Assembly: GCA_905186105.1 (NCBI GenBank)
Contig: LR994475.1
Span: 1,785,106 to 1,793,174, forward strand
DNA length: 8,069 nucleotides
Direction of reading: 5' to 3'
DNA from: an uncultured Sutterella sp.
GTDB lineage: Bacteria > Pseudomonadota > Gammaproteobacteria > Burkholderiales > Burkholderiaceae_F
Part shown: piece after piece, positions 1 to 6,848 of the stretch
Layout of the letters: every line of letters starts with the position of its first letter
Position numbering within the stretch: the first letter of the stretch is position 1
Position numbers and translations under genes: made by a program
Notes under the pieces: model-generated
What the model saw: only the letters and a program-made list of their open reading frames with translations
Databases searched by the model: none
What the model was told of the DNA's origin: nothing

Positions 1-827
1 GACGCCACGGTCGCACGACGCATGGCGGCTTCAAGTGCTTCGCCTCGCGCCAACGATGCGACAACAAAGCCCGCGAAAGTGTCGCCTGCGCCAGTCGTAT
101 CGACCGCTTTGACGCGCATGGGTCGCACACGAAATGCGCCAGTGTCAGGATCGTAACCACAACTTCCGTGCGAACCCAAGGTCAAAATCAAGCGCACATT
201 TGGTAGGCGCGCGATCAAGGCATCCATCAATTCGTCTTTATCGAGTTCGCCTTGTTCAACGTCCAAGAGTTGTGACGCTTCGGTTTCATTAACGATTAAC
301 GCATAGAGCTTCTCAAAAGGCGCGTCCGCCAAGCGGTCATCAAAAGGCGACGGATTGAGGATCGTTCGTAACCCACGGGCACAAGCCGCTTCGATCATCA
401 AGGTCGTATTGGGTAACTCGTTTTGGAGCATGACAAGGTCGTCAGGTTGTGCGCGATCCAAGGTCGCCATCACGCGTTCAACCGTGACAGCTTCGTTAGT
501 TCCAGGAAAATACAAAATGCAGTTTTCGCCGTCAGGCGTCACCTGAATCACCGTATGCCCACTCGGATCCTTGTCGTGAACATCCAAGTGTGTCAAATCG
601 ACACCATCGCGCTTAAGCGTATTGACCAACAAGTCACCGTCATAGCCCACGGCACCCGTGTGAAACACCGTCATGCCAGCACGCGCAACACCAATCGATT
701 GATTGATGCCTTTGCCGCCAGGATGCACGGCACGGTTTTCTGCACGCAACGTTTCACCCGCACGCAAGAAGTGCGGCACTTTATAGACGTAGTCGATATT
801 TAAGGAACCAATGTTGATGACAGCCAT
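1..827 (-). CDS. rbsK: Ribokinase / PfkB-family sugar kinase (C-terminus beyond window)
   Basis: A cytoplasmic ATP-dependent kinase that most likely phosphorylates ribose at O5 to give ribose-5-phosphate. The reading frame is open from ATG 827-825 to the left edge, about 275 residues visible; ribokinases are usually about 300-310, so roughly the last 30 are missing. Seen in the translation: an N-terminal NIGSLNIDY strand, the PGGKG sugar-binding loop near residues 37-40 followed by NQ, a VNETE motif near 179-183, and the PfkB signature DTTGAGDTF at about 243-251, whose last Asp (about 249) is the catalytic base. The start is supported by a GGGAG Shine-Dalgarno (837-833) five bases upstream. 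No sugar transporter or regulator gene is visible beside it. Ribokinase is the best match, but a related PfkB nucleoside or sugar kinase cannot be ruled out from sequence alone. The gene looks intact and is probably unrelated in function to the retron locus. Confidence 0.93.
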   Translation of the reverse strand, partial: MAVINIGSLNIDYVYKVPHFLRAGETLRAENRAVHPGGKGINQSIGVARAGMTVFHTGAVGYDGDLLVNTLKRDGVDLTHLDVHDKDPSGHTVIQVTPDGENCILYFPGTNEAVTVERVMATLDRAQPDDLVMLQNELPNTTLMIEAACARGLRTILNPSPFDDRLADAPFEKLYALIVNETEASQLLDVEQGELDKDELMDALIARLPNVRLILTLGSHGSCGYDPDTGAFRVRPMRVKAVDTTGAGDTFAGFVVASLARGEALEAAMRRATVA

Positions 828-1028
828 GGCGACTCCCAAAAGAAGCAGTTCGCCATTAATCATAGCTGTTCTCAAACTCATGTTTTTTAATCTTTGTCGT
901 CTTGTGATGTTTTCGCGACGAACTTAACGTCCTTCAGACAAAGTGAAACAAACTCAAACGACAGCGACACAATTTTTAGAGGCGATTCGTGCTACCTTGT
1001 TTTTTCTTCCCATTCGCCTTCAGGCAGA
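828..1028. other. Divergent intergenic region
   Basis: About 200 bases between the ribokinase start and the plus-strand gene that begins near 1029-1050. It is A/T-rich in places (T-runs near 882-887 and 1000-1006). It should hold promoters for both directions, but I could not find a -35/-10 pair with good boxes and spacing for either, so none is called. Confidence 0.4.
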
Positions 1029-1049
1029 GTGCTTTTAGACGGTCGCAAC

Positions 1050-1656
1050 ATGCTTCAGAGTCCCATCAATTACGCCTATCAAGACGCGAAACAAATGGCT
1101 TCGTTTTTGTCGCAGCCTGCGTCTTTTCAGCCGATTTTTGACGAGGTCGCCCATCGTCGTGGGTTTCCTTACACTTTCGCCAATCGCGTCCTCTTCGGGT
1201 TGAGCTTCAAGACTCAACTATCGGTGATTGCGTTGATGACCTTTGCGCAACAGTCGGCACGTCTCAAGAGCCTGAATGACGCGCCGTTAGATTGGCAAGA
1301 CGACTACTGCCGGTACCTATTGGCTGATGTTGATTTATCACGGGAACACGTTGCTTAGCGAAACCCGTCACTACAAAACGTACACAAAAACACTGACGCC
1401 GCTCTTACCGATCGCGATTGAAACAGGCAAGCGTCTGAGCGTACCGACCTTTGAAACGGACGCAGGACGCCTCTTGGTTGAAGGCGTCAGTGTTCGAAAA
1501 GAAGCCGACCTTGGTCACCTTGTTGAACGCCTCTCGACACCCTTTTGGCGCGTTGACTTTGATGAAACGTCACACAACGAAGCGTTTAAGCGCATGATGA
1601 CCGAAGACTGGAGCACGCACAAAGAACGGCTTCCGAGTTTTAAGGCTTACGCTTAA
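1050..1656 (+). pseudogene. Unrecognised gene, about 201 aa, with one apparent frameshift near 1334-1344
   Basis: I do not recognise this protein. Two overlapping open frames (1050-1358 and 1327-1656) read as one protein once a single base is removed. The first frame runs smoothly to residues RYLLADVDLSR and then stops at 1356-1358. The second continues as NTLLSETRHYKTYTKTLTP to a TAA at 1654-1656. Removing one base from TTT (1334-1336) or GGG (1342-1344) joins them into about 201 residues. The second frame has no convincing ribosome site before its first ATG at 1327, which argues against two separate genes. The start is uncertain: ATG 1050 has no clear Shine-Dalgarno, and GTG 1029 in the same frame has a weak AGG before it. 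No signal peptide, membrane segment or known motif is evident. It is divergent from the ribokinase gene and overlaps the end of the 320-aa gene tail to tail by 17 bases. Whether it belongs to the retron locus is unknown. Confidence 0.55.
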
Positions 1657-2602
1657 TCGTCGAAGGAAGCAACGCTTTTTGCCACAGGGTCACGAGTCCA
1701 GCCAAATCGCGACACCAAAGCCAAGGATAGTGCTCGTGCAACTGAGTAAAGAGCGTCATTGAAATGTCGACATATTGGTTTGCCGTTTCACCGTCAAGCC
1801 GGTAAAGCTTGGCAGGCACCGGCACACCATCAGGCAAACAGACAGGGCTAACCAACTGATTTTTCCCAATAGAGAGTTGCAAAAACGTGTCTGGATCGCT
1901 CGCCATCAAGTACATGGAGACTTCTGGTGGCACTTCTAAAAGCACTTCCTCAGCCGTTGCTTTGAGACGCGGCAAGTAAAACTTTTGCAATTCTTGTTGT
2001 TCACCAGTAGCCATTAAACGAAGCAAAGTCCCCGTCACTCTCCTGCTTGACCTCAACAGCGTCAAGAACGATTCACTGCGAGCGTCTTGAGCTAGAAGAA
2101 GTTTCAAGGTAATTTGGTCACCTAAAGCTATCTCAACCGAGCACCCTGTGCCCATTTCGGTTAAATACGTTTGATCCTCTTTTGAGAAGACACCTACTGA
2201 TGCATAACGTGTCACGTGTTTAGGCACTTCTCTATCTTTATAGTCAATGTACTTCGCGACCAAGGGCGCAAAGTCGATGGACTTTCGCTCGCCGACCGCT
2301 TCTATCTGCCAACCAAACGAACCCATCCCAATAAAAATAGGATCCATGACTAAAATGGGCGATCGACTTCGTTGCGCCATGAGCGCTGCCAAAATAAGAG
2401 GTATGCGCTCATAACGAAAAGGCACAAAAGGTTGGGTTTGTTGACTCAAAAAAGCCGTTTTCCAAGCACGCATAAATCTCGAATATCGATCACAAAGCTC
2501 GCTTTCTATAGCCTGATAAAGGTGAGACTGCAATGCCTTCTGATGACAAGCCAAAAGCGACAGTGTCTCGATATGGACACTCACATTCTGATTTCCCTGC
2601 AT
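1640..2602 (-). CDS. Unrecognised 320-aa protein downstream of the retron RT
   Basis: I do not recognise the family. The frame is intact, from ATG 2602-2600 to TAA 1642-1640. The frame is open to a TTG at 2626, but the ATG is preferred because AAGGA (2615-2611) lies eight bases before it. It starts 40 bases after the RT stop on the same strand, so it is very likely co-transcribed with the RT. The N-terminal third looks helical (LALLACHQKALQSHLYQAIE region). The middle holds a beta-like stretch around SPILVMDPIFIGMGSFGWQIEA. The C-terminal part is mixed and ends in a basic tail (TIKRKP). No transmembrane helix, nucleotide-binding loop or nuclease motif was seen. By position it is a candidate accessory or effector protein of the retron, but this is inference from gene order only. 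Its stop overlaps the end of the convergent plus-strand gene by 17 bases. Confidence 0.8.
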   Translation of the reverse strand: MQGNQNVSVHIETLSLLACHQKALQSHLYQAIESELCDRYSRFMRAWKTAFLSQQTQPFVPFRYERIPLILAALMAQRSRSPILVMDPIFIGMGSFGWQIEAVGERKSIDFAPLVAKYIDYKDREVPKHVTRYASVGVFSKEDQTYLTEMGTGCSVEIALGDQITLKLLLAQDARSESFLTLLRSSRRVTGTLLRLMATGEQQELQKFYLPRLKATAEEVLLEVPPEVSMYLMASDPDTFLQLSIGKNQLVSPVCLPDGVPVPAKLYRLDGETANQYVDISMTLFTQLHEHYPWLWCRDLAGLVTLWQKALLPSTIKRKP

Positions 2603-2610
2603 GATTCTTA

Positions 2611-2615
2611 TCCTT
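2611..2615 (-). promoter_or_regulatory. Ribosome binding site that fixes the start of the 320-aa gene
   Basis: AAGGA on the minus strand, eight bases before ATG 2602-2600. The alternative in-frame TTG at 2626 lies upstream of this site and has no comparable sequence, so the ATG is the likely start. Confidence 0.6.
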
Positions 2616-2642
2616 ATTGCGCACAAACCGTGGTTTTTTGCC

Positions 2643-3533
2643 TTAAAGCAGCCTCAAGTCGTGCCATGAGGCGAGCACCCTCCTCCGCTTTAACGCTCGC
2701 CAAAAGGTAAACCGACCTCGCAATTGCGCGACGGTTTCGGGCTTACCGTCCCAAAGTAAGGGTCTCCCCATTTCCAATGCATGAACGGTCGCGCGCAAAC
2801 GTCGACACGTTTCTCGATTGACACTCACACGATCGTTGACGACGAGTCCCGTGCAACACTGACGGCGTCCACGGCGAAACACATTAGTCTTTTTGGGGTC
2901 AAGCATCAAACCTATGGGTTTAAGCACACCTTTAGCCACACCCAACAAACTGACCGCGCCTTCGCCACCCGAAAACGTGATGTCGTCGGCATAGCGTGTG
3001 TAGGTACAACCTTTGCTCGTTGCCGCATCCGTCAACAATTCGTCTGTACGCAAAAGCACGCGATTCAGTAACGCCGGCGAGGTTGGCGCACCTGTTGGCA
3101 AAACGCCTTGCGACAAGCAAATATCGGCAATTTTGAGAATCGCGCCATAAGACAAACATTCGCCTAAATCACGCTTTAACGTGTGAACCACTAACCCACG
3201 ACCAACGCTTGGGAAACACGAATGGATGTCTGCCGTCGTCACAATCGACTGACCAACATGACGCTCAGCGTTCCCAGTGATATTGCGCCCAGGGACAAAG
3301 CCAAAAGCCGCATCATGAGCACCCAAAGGCTGCAACAGCTTGACGTTAATCAGCGTCTGCAAAGCCTTCAGGGCGCGTTCGGGCGCGTAGATATCGCGTA
3401 CACCGCCACTTTTCTTTGGGATCGTACTATGGCGATAATGCGCGTCAAATCGGAAACCAAAAGGCGCTTTAAAGTCCATCATGCCCATCACCTGGCGGAT
3501 AAGTGATACGTATGACGGTCCAAGCACTAACAT
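2643..3533 (-). CDS. Retron-type reverse transcriptase
   Basis: An RNA-dependent DNA polymerase of the retron group. Family members prime on a branching guanosine of their cognate RNA and make msDNA. Counting from ATG 3533-3531 it has 296 residues, close to the usual 300-330. Motifs seen in order: YRHSTIPKKSGGVRDIYAP (about 33-51), the GFVPGRNITGNAERH stretch (78-92) containing the retron NAxxH motif, motif A ADIHSCFPSV with Asp102, LPTGAPTSP (145-153), YTRYADDITFS with the YADD box at 181-184, and CTGLVVN (227-233), which matches the VTG motif region of retrons. Two oddities: Thr147 stands where LPQG proteins have Gln, and Cys stands for Val in VTG. There is no maturase or intron-type domain. 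Start is uncertain: ATG 3533 lacks a clear ribosome site, whereas ATG 3482 has AGGTG six bases upstream and would give 279 residues. It follows the 836-aa gene by 24 bases and precedes the 320-aa gene. Confidence 0.93.
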   Translation of the reverse strand: MLVLGPSYVSLIRQVMGMMDFKAPFGFRFDAHYRHSTIPKKSGGVRDIYAPERALKALQTLINVKLLQPLGAHDAAFGFVPGRNITGNAERHVGQSIVTTADIHSCFPSVGRGLVVHTLKRDLGECLSYGAILKIADICLSQGVLPTGAPTSPALLNRVLLRTDELLTDAATSKGCTYTRYADDITFSGGEGAVSLLGVAKGVLKPIGLMLDPKKTNVFRRGRRQCCTGLVVNDRVSVNRETCRRLRATVHALEMGRPLLWDGKPETVAQLRGRFTFWRALKRRRVLASWHDLRLL

Positions 3534-3625
3534 CAATTCAAACCAAGCGGCATCGTTTTACCACTTCGATGCCATGATCGTGCGTACGTTATCGGGCACT
3601 ACGCCTCGTGCTGACCACACCTCGC

Positions 3626-4072
3626 TCAAGGCTTTGAGCGAATGGTGTACTCGCAAATAGGCATAAACATCACCTTCGTCACCGTCTGGTCCTTGCTGAG
3701 GTAAAACTTCACGTCAGCAGTGGTGACATCAGATGTTAAAGCCTTCAGACGCGCTTCGGGCGCAATCACGTATCGCGCCAAAACCACGTCGACCCAACGG
3801 GTTAATTCGGGCGACATGACATCCTTGGCGTGCTCACACAAATACTGAAGAACAGCCTCGCCTTTATCTACCATGCGTTCTAAACACATATCCAAACAGC
3901 GCGCCTCACGAATCCCTAAAAAGTTCGACGCTGTCTCGATCACTTCGTCGTACCCATGATCGTCACGCTTTAAGAGGCGATCCTCTGGTAAACGCCACCC
4001 TTCTTTAAGCGAAGAACACGTAGCGCAAAGAAGTGACGACTCGAAAGCGCCTTGGGCGATGTGGCATAGCAC
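3626..4072 (-). CDS. Fragment 5 of the broken 836-aa gene
   Basis: Authentic from EGWRLPEDRLLKRDDHG (about 4003) to TTADVKF at the A4 run 3703-3706. The first 20 or so and the last roughly 25 residues of this open frame are out of frame. The remaining true C-terminus lies in a third frame (about 3702 to the TAA at 3560-3558), reading LPQQGPDGDEGDVYAYLRV and ending NVRTIMASKW. Confidence 0.5.
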   Translation of the reverse strand: MLCHIAQGAFESSLLCATCSSLKEGWRLPEDRLLKRDDHGYDEVIETASNFLGIREARCLDMCLERMVDKGEAVLQYLCEHAKDVMSPELTRWVDVVLARYVIAPEARLKALTSDVTTADVKFYLSKDQTVTKVMFMPICEYTIRSKP

Positions 4073-4188
4073 GCATTTAAATCACGTACGCCAACACGAT
4101 CGACATAAGCATCCAAAAGCTTGCCTGTCATTTTGGGTAGAAGCGTTTTCAAAACTTCTTTTACCAACTCAAAACGGCTTTGATCCAT
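3970..4188 (-). CDS. Fragment 4 of the broken 836-aa gene
   Basis: Authentic from FELVKEVLKTLLPKM (about 4173) to ALRVLRLK at 4004-4006, where one A is missing from the coding-strand A-run. The tail KGGVYQRIAS is out of frame. Confidence 0.5.
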   Translation of the reverse strand: MDQSRFELVKEVLKTLLPKMTGKLLDAYVDRVGVRDLNACYATSPKALSSRHFFALRVLRLKKGGVYQRIAS

Positions 4189-4454
4189 GCCTCAGGCATG
4201 TCGGTTTCAATCACATCCTGCTGAATCAAACGAAGTAAAGTCTGACGATGCGATTGTGACTTCGCACTTTTAAGCCCTTGAACGACGACCTCTTTACGAT
4301 AATCTCGATCACCCACAAAGGCTGTGCATCGCAACAGTTCGGTCGCAAGTGCGACATACGAAAAGCGTCGTCCACCCAAAATCAAGTAACCCGTGCCTTT
4401 ATGGTCTGTACACCACGAACGTTCCAAAAGCGACGTGACAAAATGACGGCGCAA
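4161..4454 (-). CDS. Fragment 3 of the broken 836-aa gene
   Basis: Authentic from about 4440 (VTSLLERSWCTDHKGTGYLILGGRRF) to AWIKAV at about 4175, where one T is missing from the coding-strand T-run (plus-strand A4 4171-4174). The last few residues before its stop are out of frame. Confidence 0.5.
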   Translation of the reverse strand: MRRHFVTSLLERSWCTDHKGTGYLILGGRRFSYVALATELLRCTAFVGDRDYRKEVVVQGLKSAKSQSHRQTLLRLIQQDVIETDMPEAWIKAVLSW

Positions 4455-5145
4455 GTACCGTATTGCTTGTCAAAGCCCGATAAGCCTCGAGCAACTGGTC
4501 GTCATAAATTCGATCAAAAGGATCTCGTGAAAAAGCTTTACGCCTACAATTTCCCAGGATCTTATCGACCAAAAAGCGTCTCGGCACTTCATCCATCACG
4601 CGCTTGGCATCTGCCTGAAGGACGACAGACCAGAGGCCATTCTCAACACAAGCTTTAATAGGCACTTGTAACCAACAAGGATCCGTGGACTCAATGACTC
4701 GGGCAGCCAGCTTCAAGTGCTTCGTCAAAAGTAGCGTTTGAATCGCCTCTTTTTGCGACGCATCAACCGCCTTCAAATACCCACTCAACCACACCAATTT
4801 CTGTTGCGCAATGCCCGCATTCAAAGCCAAGGTCAAACTCTCAAGCGTAATCTTGGGCCAACCAACGACCTTAAACATGTCCTCGCGGTTAACAGCGCGC
4901 CAAATCGTCGACAACGGCAAAGGATCGTACGCCTCTGGATAATTCTTCACCAACTTTTGCGTCGCAGATTGCGCTGCACACGCTGTCATCACTGGCATGC
5001 CAATCTCGTTGATGAGCTTTTGTAATTGACGGTCATCAAAGCATTGAAGAAGGTTTTGATCAACCAAAACCTGACTAAAAGCCTCAGGGTCACCTATACC
5101 AGCGAGGTACTTTGAAACCAAGTAAATGACTGAGTGCAGTGGCAA
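4399..5145 (-). CDS. Fragment 2 of the broken 836-aa gene
   Basis: Continues the large protein in the next frame. The frame is open further upstream than its first usable start, back to just after the frameshift at 5175-5179, and reads IRRGTLWIKELPLHSVIYLVSKYL. The true sequence runs to LAPSF at the A4 run 4440-4443, after which the frame reads about 15 incorrect residues to its stop. It is entirely helix-like, with no recognised motif. Confidence 0.55.
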   Translation of the reverse strand: MPLHSVIYLVSKYLAGIGDPEAFSQVLVDQNLLQCFDDRQLQKLINEIGMPVMTACAAQSATQKLVKNYPEAYDPLPLSTIWRAVNREDMFKVVGWPKITLESLTLALNAGIAQQKLVWLSGYLKAVDASQKEAIQTLLLTKHLKLAARVIESTDPCWLQVPIKACVENGLWSVVLQADAKRVMDEVPRRFLVDKILGNCRRKAFSRDPFDRIYDDQLLEAYRALTSNTVLAPSFCHVAFGTFVVYRP

Positions 5146-6067
5146 CTCTTTGATCCATAAAGTTCCACGTCTGATTTTTCTTGCGTTTCAAACGCTTAGC
5201 TAACGTATGCTTACTTGAGGAAATCATCCGCTTCTTCAACGCTGCTTGCAGATCAGGTTGTAGTGGGTGATCAATCAACGCATTGGGCACCCTCTCGAAA
5301 AGCTCGTTGAGCTTATCAAATTCGAGTTTTTCCCAAGCATTGTTAACGCTAACCAGAATGGATCTAAGACCACAATTCGCCAAGTCTTCAAGATGTTGGA
5401 GAGCAGACCCACCCAAGAAGAATTCGTCCGCCACGTCTCCGTGCATAAAACCCGATATGAGATCTTTTGGAAGAAGGAGCGTAGCCTCAGGTTCGCATTT
5501 GGTCACCCGAATGCTATGTGCCTTGAGGTAACCAACTAAAACCTGAAGTTCAGCTTGAAGCATGAGGGACTTCAAGCCTTTGAATGAGGACAATTTTTGA
5601 ACTAATTGGAGAACATTTGGAGTGGAAGAATGCGCCCACTTCGCTAATAGATAGCGTAGTTGAATCTCCGTCGGCAACGCTGTACAAAAGCCTGGCAACA
5701 CCAACGTCTCACCTTTAAGTAAATAGGTCGCAGCCTCGCTTGACGGTGGATATTGAGCCTCAATGTCTTGAGCAACGGACGCTAACGCACCACGCTTAGC
5801 GATGCTAAGGAGGATCGCTTGGTTTTCGGGCTCTGACTTAAAGAAGGCATAGCTAAGACGTAAAACTTCAGCCTCACTCAAAGTGGGAAAGGCTTTGATG
5901 ACCTCAGCAAATCGCGCTTCGCCGTTAGCTGTCAATTGCGCAACTAGGGCTTCAAAAAAATTATCTGCATAAGGGTCGAGTGTCTCAAATGCTCTAGTGA
6001 TTTTTTGTTTTGGAAACAACGTCCTAAGGTTCACAACCATCCTATTAGCATTCTTTATTCGAAACAT
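5090..6067 (-). CDS. Fragment 1 (N-terminal) of the broken 836-aa gene
   Basis: Open frame of 325 codons from ATG 6067. The authentic part ends near Lys-Lys at the T5 run 5175-5179 (A5 on the coding strand). The roughly 30 residues after it, ending at the TGA 5092-5090, are out of frame. It contains long Leu/Ala-rich helices such as EIQLRYLLAKWA and LQAELQVLVGYLKAH and a basic stretch KHTLAKRLKRKK before the frameshift. Confidence 0.6.
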   Translation of the reverse strand: MFRIKNANRMVVNLRTLFPKQKITRAFETLDPYADNFFEALVAQLTANGEARFAEVIKAFPTLSEAEVLRLSYAFFKSEPENQAILLSIAKRGALASVAQDIEAQYPPSSEAATYLLKGETLVLPGFCTALPTEIQLRYLLAKWAHSSTPNVLQLVQKLSSFKGLKSLMLQAELQVLVGYLKAHSIRVTKCEPEATLLLPKDLISGFMHGDVADEFFLGGSALQHLEDLANCGLRSILVSVNNAWEKLEFDKLNELFERVPNALIDHPLQPDLQAALKKRMISSSKHTLAKRLKRKKNQTWNFMDQRVATALSHLLGFKVPRWYR

Positions 6068-6123
6068 CTTCTCTCACCCAAAAATTAGAAACTTGTTATC
6101 CCAGAACCGTACCTCACAACAAA

Positions 6124-6339
6124 CGTTCAAGACCCAATGAAACTGCCAACCTACTTTGACTCCATCAATGAGCACGAAGCGACGGCGAGCATGTTTTAAA
6201 CGGACCTTTAGAGCCTGTCTAAACGGTCCTTAAAACAGGCGACCCGAGTGAAGCGCTCGAAGCCACTGCTTGACTTGAACGCTGACCTAGCGATACACCA
6301 GGCATAGCCTAGATTGACAGATCCATTGGTTCTTAACCG
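6124..6339 (-). ncRNA. Retron-like msr-msd RNA, unit 4 (nearest the protein genes)
   Basis: The outer stem has a 20-position core, 6329-6310 against 6153-6134, with one mismatch and three G-U wobbles; broken pairing continues outward to 6339/6124. GG follows at 6309-6308. Stem-loop 1 (6302-6286) is CCTGG, loop TGTATCG, CTAGG, with a G-U pair possible only in minus-strand RNA. Stem-loop 2 uses AGTG/CACT (6267-6264 with 6250-6247). The msd-like hairpin (6236-6193) has 7 bp GTTTTAA/TTAAAAC, a small bulge, then 11 bp (one further bulge) around the 5-nt loop CAGGC. The 39-nt tail ends in AAG before a2. The unit ends 56 bases before the ATG of the 836-aa gene, so the RNA and mRNA probably share a primary transcript. 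Confidence 0.75.
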
Positions 6340-6429
6340 AGAACGAAAGCCGATGACATAGCGCACCACTGTCACTAAGCGCAATGGTTTTTCGAAAGTT
6401 GATACGTTTAGGAAAAACAAACAATCGCG
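6340..6429 (-). other. Spacer between RNA units 3 and 4
   Basis: 90 bases without a gene. The minus strand shows a small hairpin TGACA/TGTCA and repeats of GCGC. The stem-loop 1 motif and a1/a2 ends are absent, so it is not another unit. No convincing promoter. Confidence 0.3.
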
Positions 6430-6621
6430 AGAAACAAAACACGGCATTACCTACTATTTCTACTGTGTCAGAGCGAATAGCGTAAGAGCGACCGCCCCCT
6501 CTGGCTTTTGGTCAGAGCCGTGGGCTTCGTGATGAGCGATGCGCACTGGATTAACCGCTTTACACCGATCACATCTGGCAAGCCGCCAGACTTAACCTAG
6601 GTAACACAATGCTTTGCTTCT
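6430..6621 (-). ncRNA. Retron-like msr-msd RNA, unit 3
   Basis: The outer stem spans 24 positions, 6621-6598 against 6453-6430, with one mismatch and several G-U wobbles. The inner seven pairs, TTACCTA/TAGGTAA, are perfect. GG follows at 6597-6596. Stem-loop 1 (6590-6574) has the same TCTGG/CCAGA stem as unit 2, but its 7-nt loop is CGGCTTG instead of TGTATCG. Stem-loop 2 is GTGAT/ATCAC (6572-6568 with 6533-6529). The msd-like hairpin is the shortest, 6525-6494: GCCC/GGGC and CTCTG/CAGAG around a 9-nt loop. The 40-nt tail ends in TAG before a2. Because its loop and msd deviate most, this unit may be partly degenerate or have a different specificity. Confidence 0.72.
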
Positions 6622-6636
6622 ATAGCGACTGCTTGT

Positions 6637-6848
6637 CGATTAAGCCCAAACAACTTTTTCCGTTTCACAATCCATAAAGGAAGGCGAACGAAGAGCAGCG
6701 AAAGGGGACCGCTTGATTTAAGCGTAAGCGGACATCAAGCGCGCCCTTTCGCTGCTGCAAGTGAGCAGGCGACCGGGACTACTGCGCTTCAAAACCACTT
6801 ATCTGGCGATACACCAGACCTTAACCTTGTTTTTATCTGACTTAATCA
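6637..6848 (-). ncRNA. Retron-like msr-msd RNA, unit 2
   Basis: The outer stem is imperfect: GATTAAGTC at the 5' end pairs with GGCTTAATC at the 3' end (9 bp, one U-G wobble; a further U-G pair outside). After an internal loop, AAACAA (6832-6827) pairs with TTGTTT (6653-6648). GG follows at 6826-6825. Stem-loop 1 (6818-6802) has stem TCTGG/CCAGA and the same loop TGTATCG as unit 1. Stem-loop 2 (6800-6759) is AAGTG/CACTT with an inner GCAG/CTGC. The msd-like hairpin (6756-6694) is the strongest in the array: 13 perfect base pairs (AGCAGCGAAAGGG and complement), a small internal loop, then 8 bp (CGCTTGAT/ATCAAGCG) around a 16-nt loop. The 40-nt tail ends in AAG before a2. Confidence 0.76.

Larger units (their letters stand above)
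3558..6067 (-). pseudogene. Large alpha-helical retron-associated protein (about 836 aa) broken by five frameshifts
   Basis: Five consecutive overlapping minus-strand frames plus a terminal piece join into one protein. Each junction is solved by one base in a short homopolymer: remove one from T5 at 5175-5179 and A4 at 4440-4443; add one at A4 4171-4174, TTT 4004-4006 and A4 3703-3706. The corrected length, 2511 nt, is an exact 837 codons ending at TAA 3560-3558. Joined sequences read naturally (KRKK-IRRGTLWIKEL, LAPSF-VTSLLERSW, AWIKAV-FELVKEV, LRLK-EGWRLPEDR, DVKF-LPQQGPDGD). The start ATG 6067 has GGTG (6078-6075) seven bases upstream. The protein is Leu/Ala-rich and apparently almost all helical, in the manner of an alpha-solenoid repeat protein. 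I see no catalytic motif, membrane helix or P-loop and do not recognise the family. It lies between the RNA array and the RT, where some retrons carry their effector. No in-frame stop arises by substitution, so the gene is either recently inactivated or intact in life with assembly errors. Confidence 0.7.

Noticed and set aside
2372..2710. Plus-strand open frames over the 320-aa, RT and large genes (for example 2372-2710, 2781-3071, 3222-3506, 4278-4658, 4738-5025, 5267-5539)
   Set aside because: They lie opposite well-supported minus-strand genes and have no recognisable domains or initiation signals.
2643..3533. Group II intron or diversity-generating retroelement RT
   Set aside because: The RT lacks maturase and endonuclease domains and no intron domain V hairpin is seen. 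No template/variable repeat pair with adenine-specific changes was found. The NAxxH and TGLVVN motifs and the msr-msd RNAs fit a retron.
3558..6067. Five programmed frameshifts or a set of overlapping small genes
   Set aside because: Five shifts in both directions in one gene is not plausible as programmed recoding. The internal pieces lack convincing starts and ribosome sites, and the corrected length is an exact number of codons.
6137..6199. Short plus-strand reading frame MKLPTYFDSINEHEATASMF
   Set aside because: Only 20 codons and inside unit 4; its start coincides with the a2 arm of the outer stem. No ribosome site.
6208..6447. Minus-strand open frame of 79 codons
   Set aside because: It lies across RNA units 3 and 4, including their stems. 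Its translation shows no domain and no ribosome site is visible; the RNA structure explains the conservation of the region.
6694..6756. Strong hairpin as a terminator or REP-type repeat
   Set aside because: There is no T-run after it on either strand. It sits at the msd position of unit 2 with the same flanking geometry as the other units, so the msd reading explains more.
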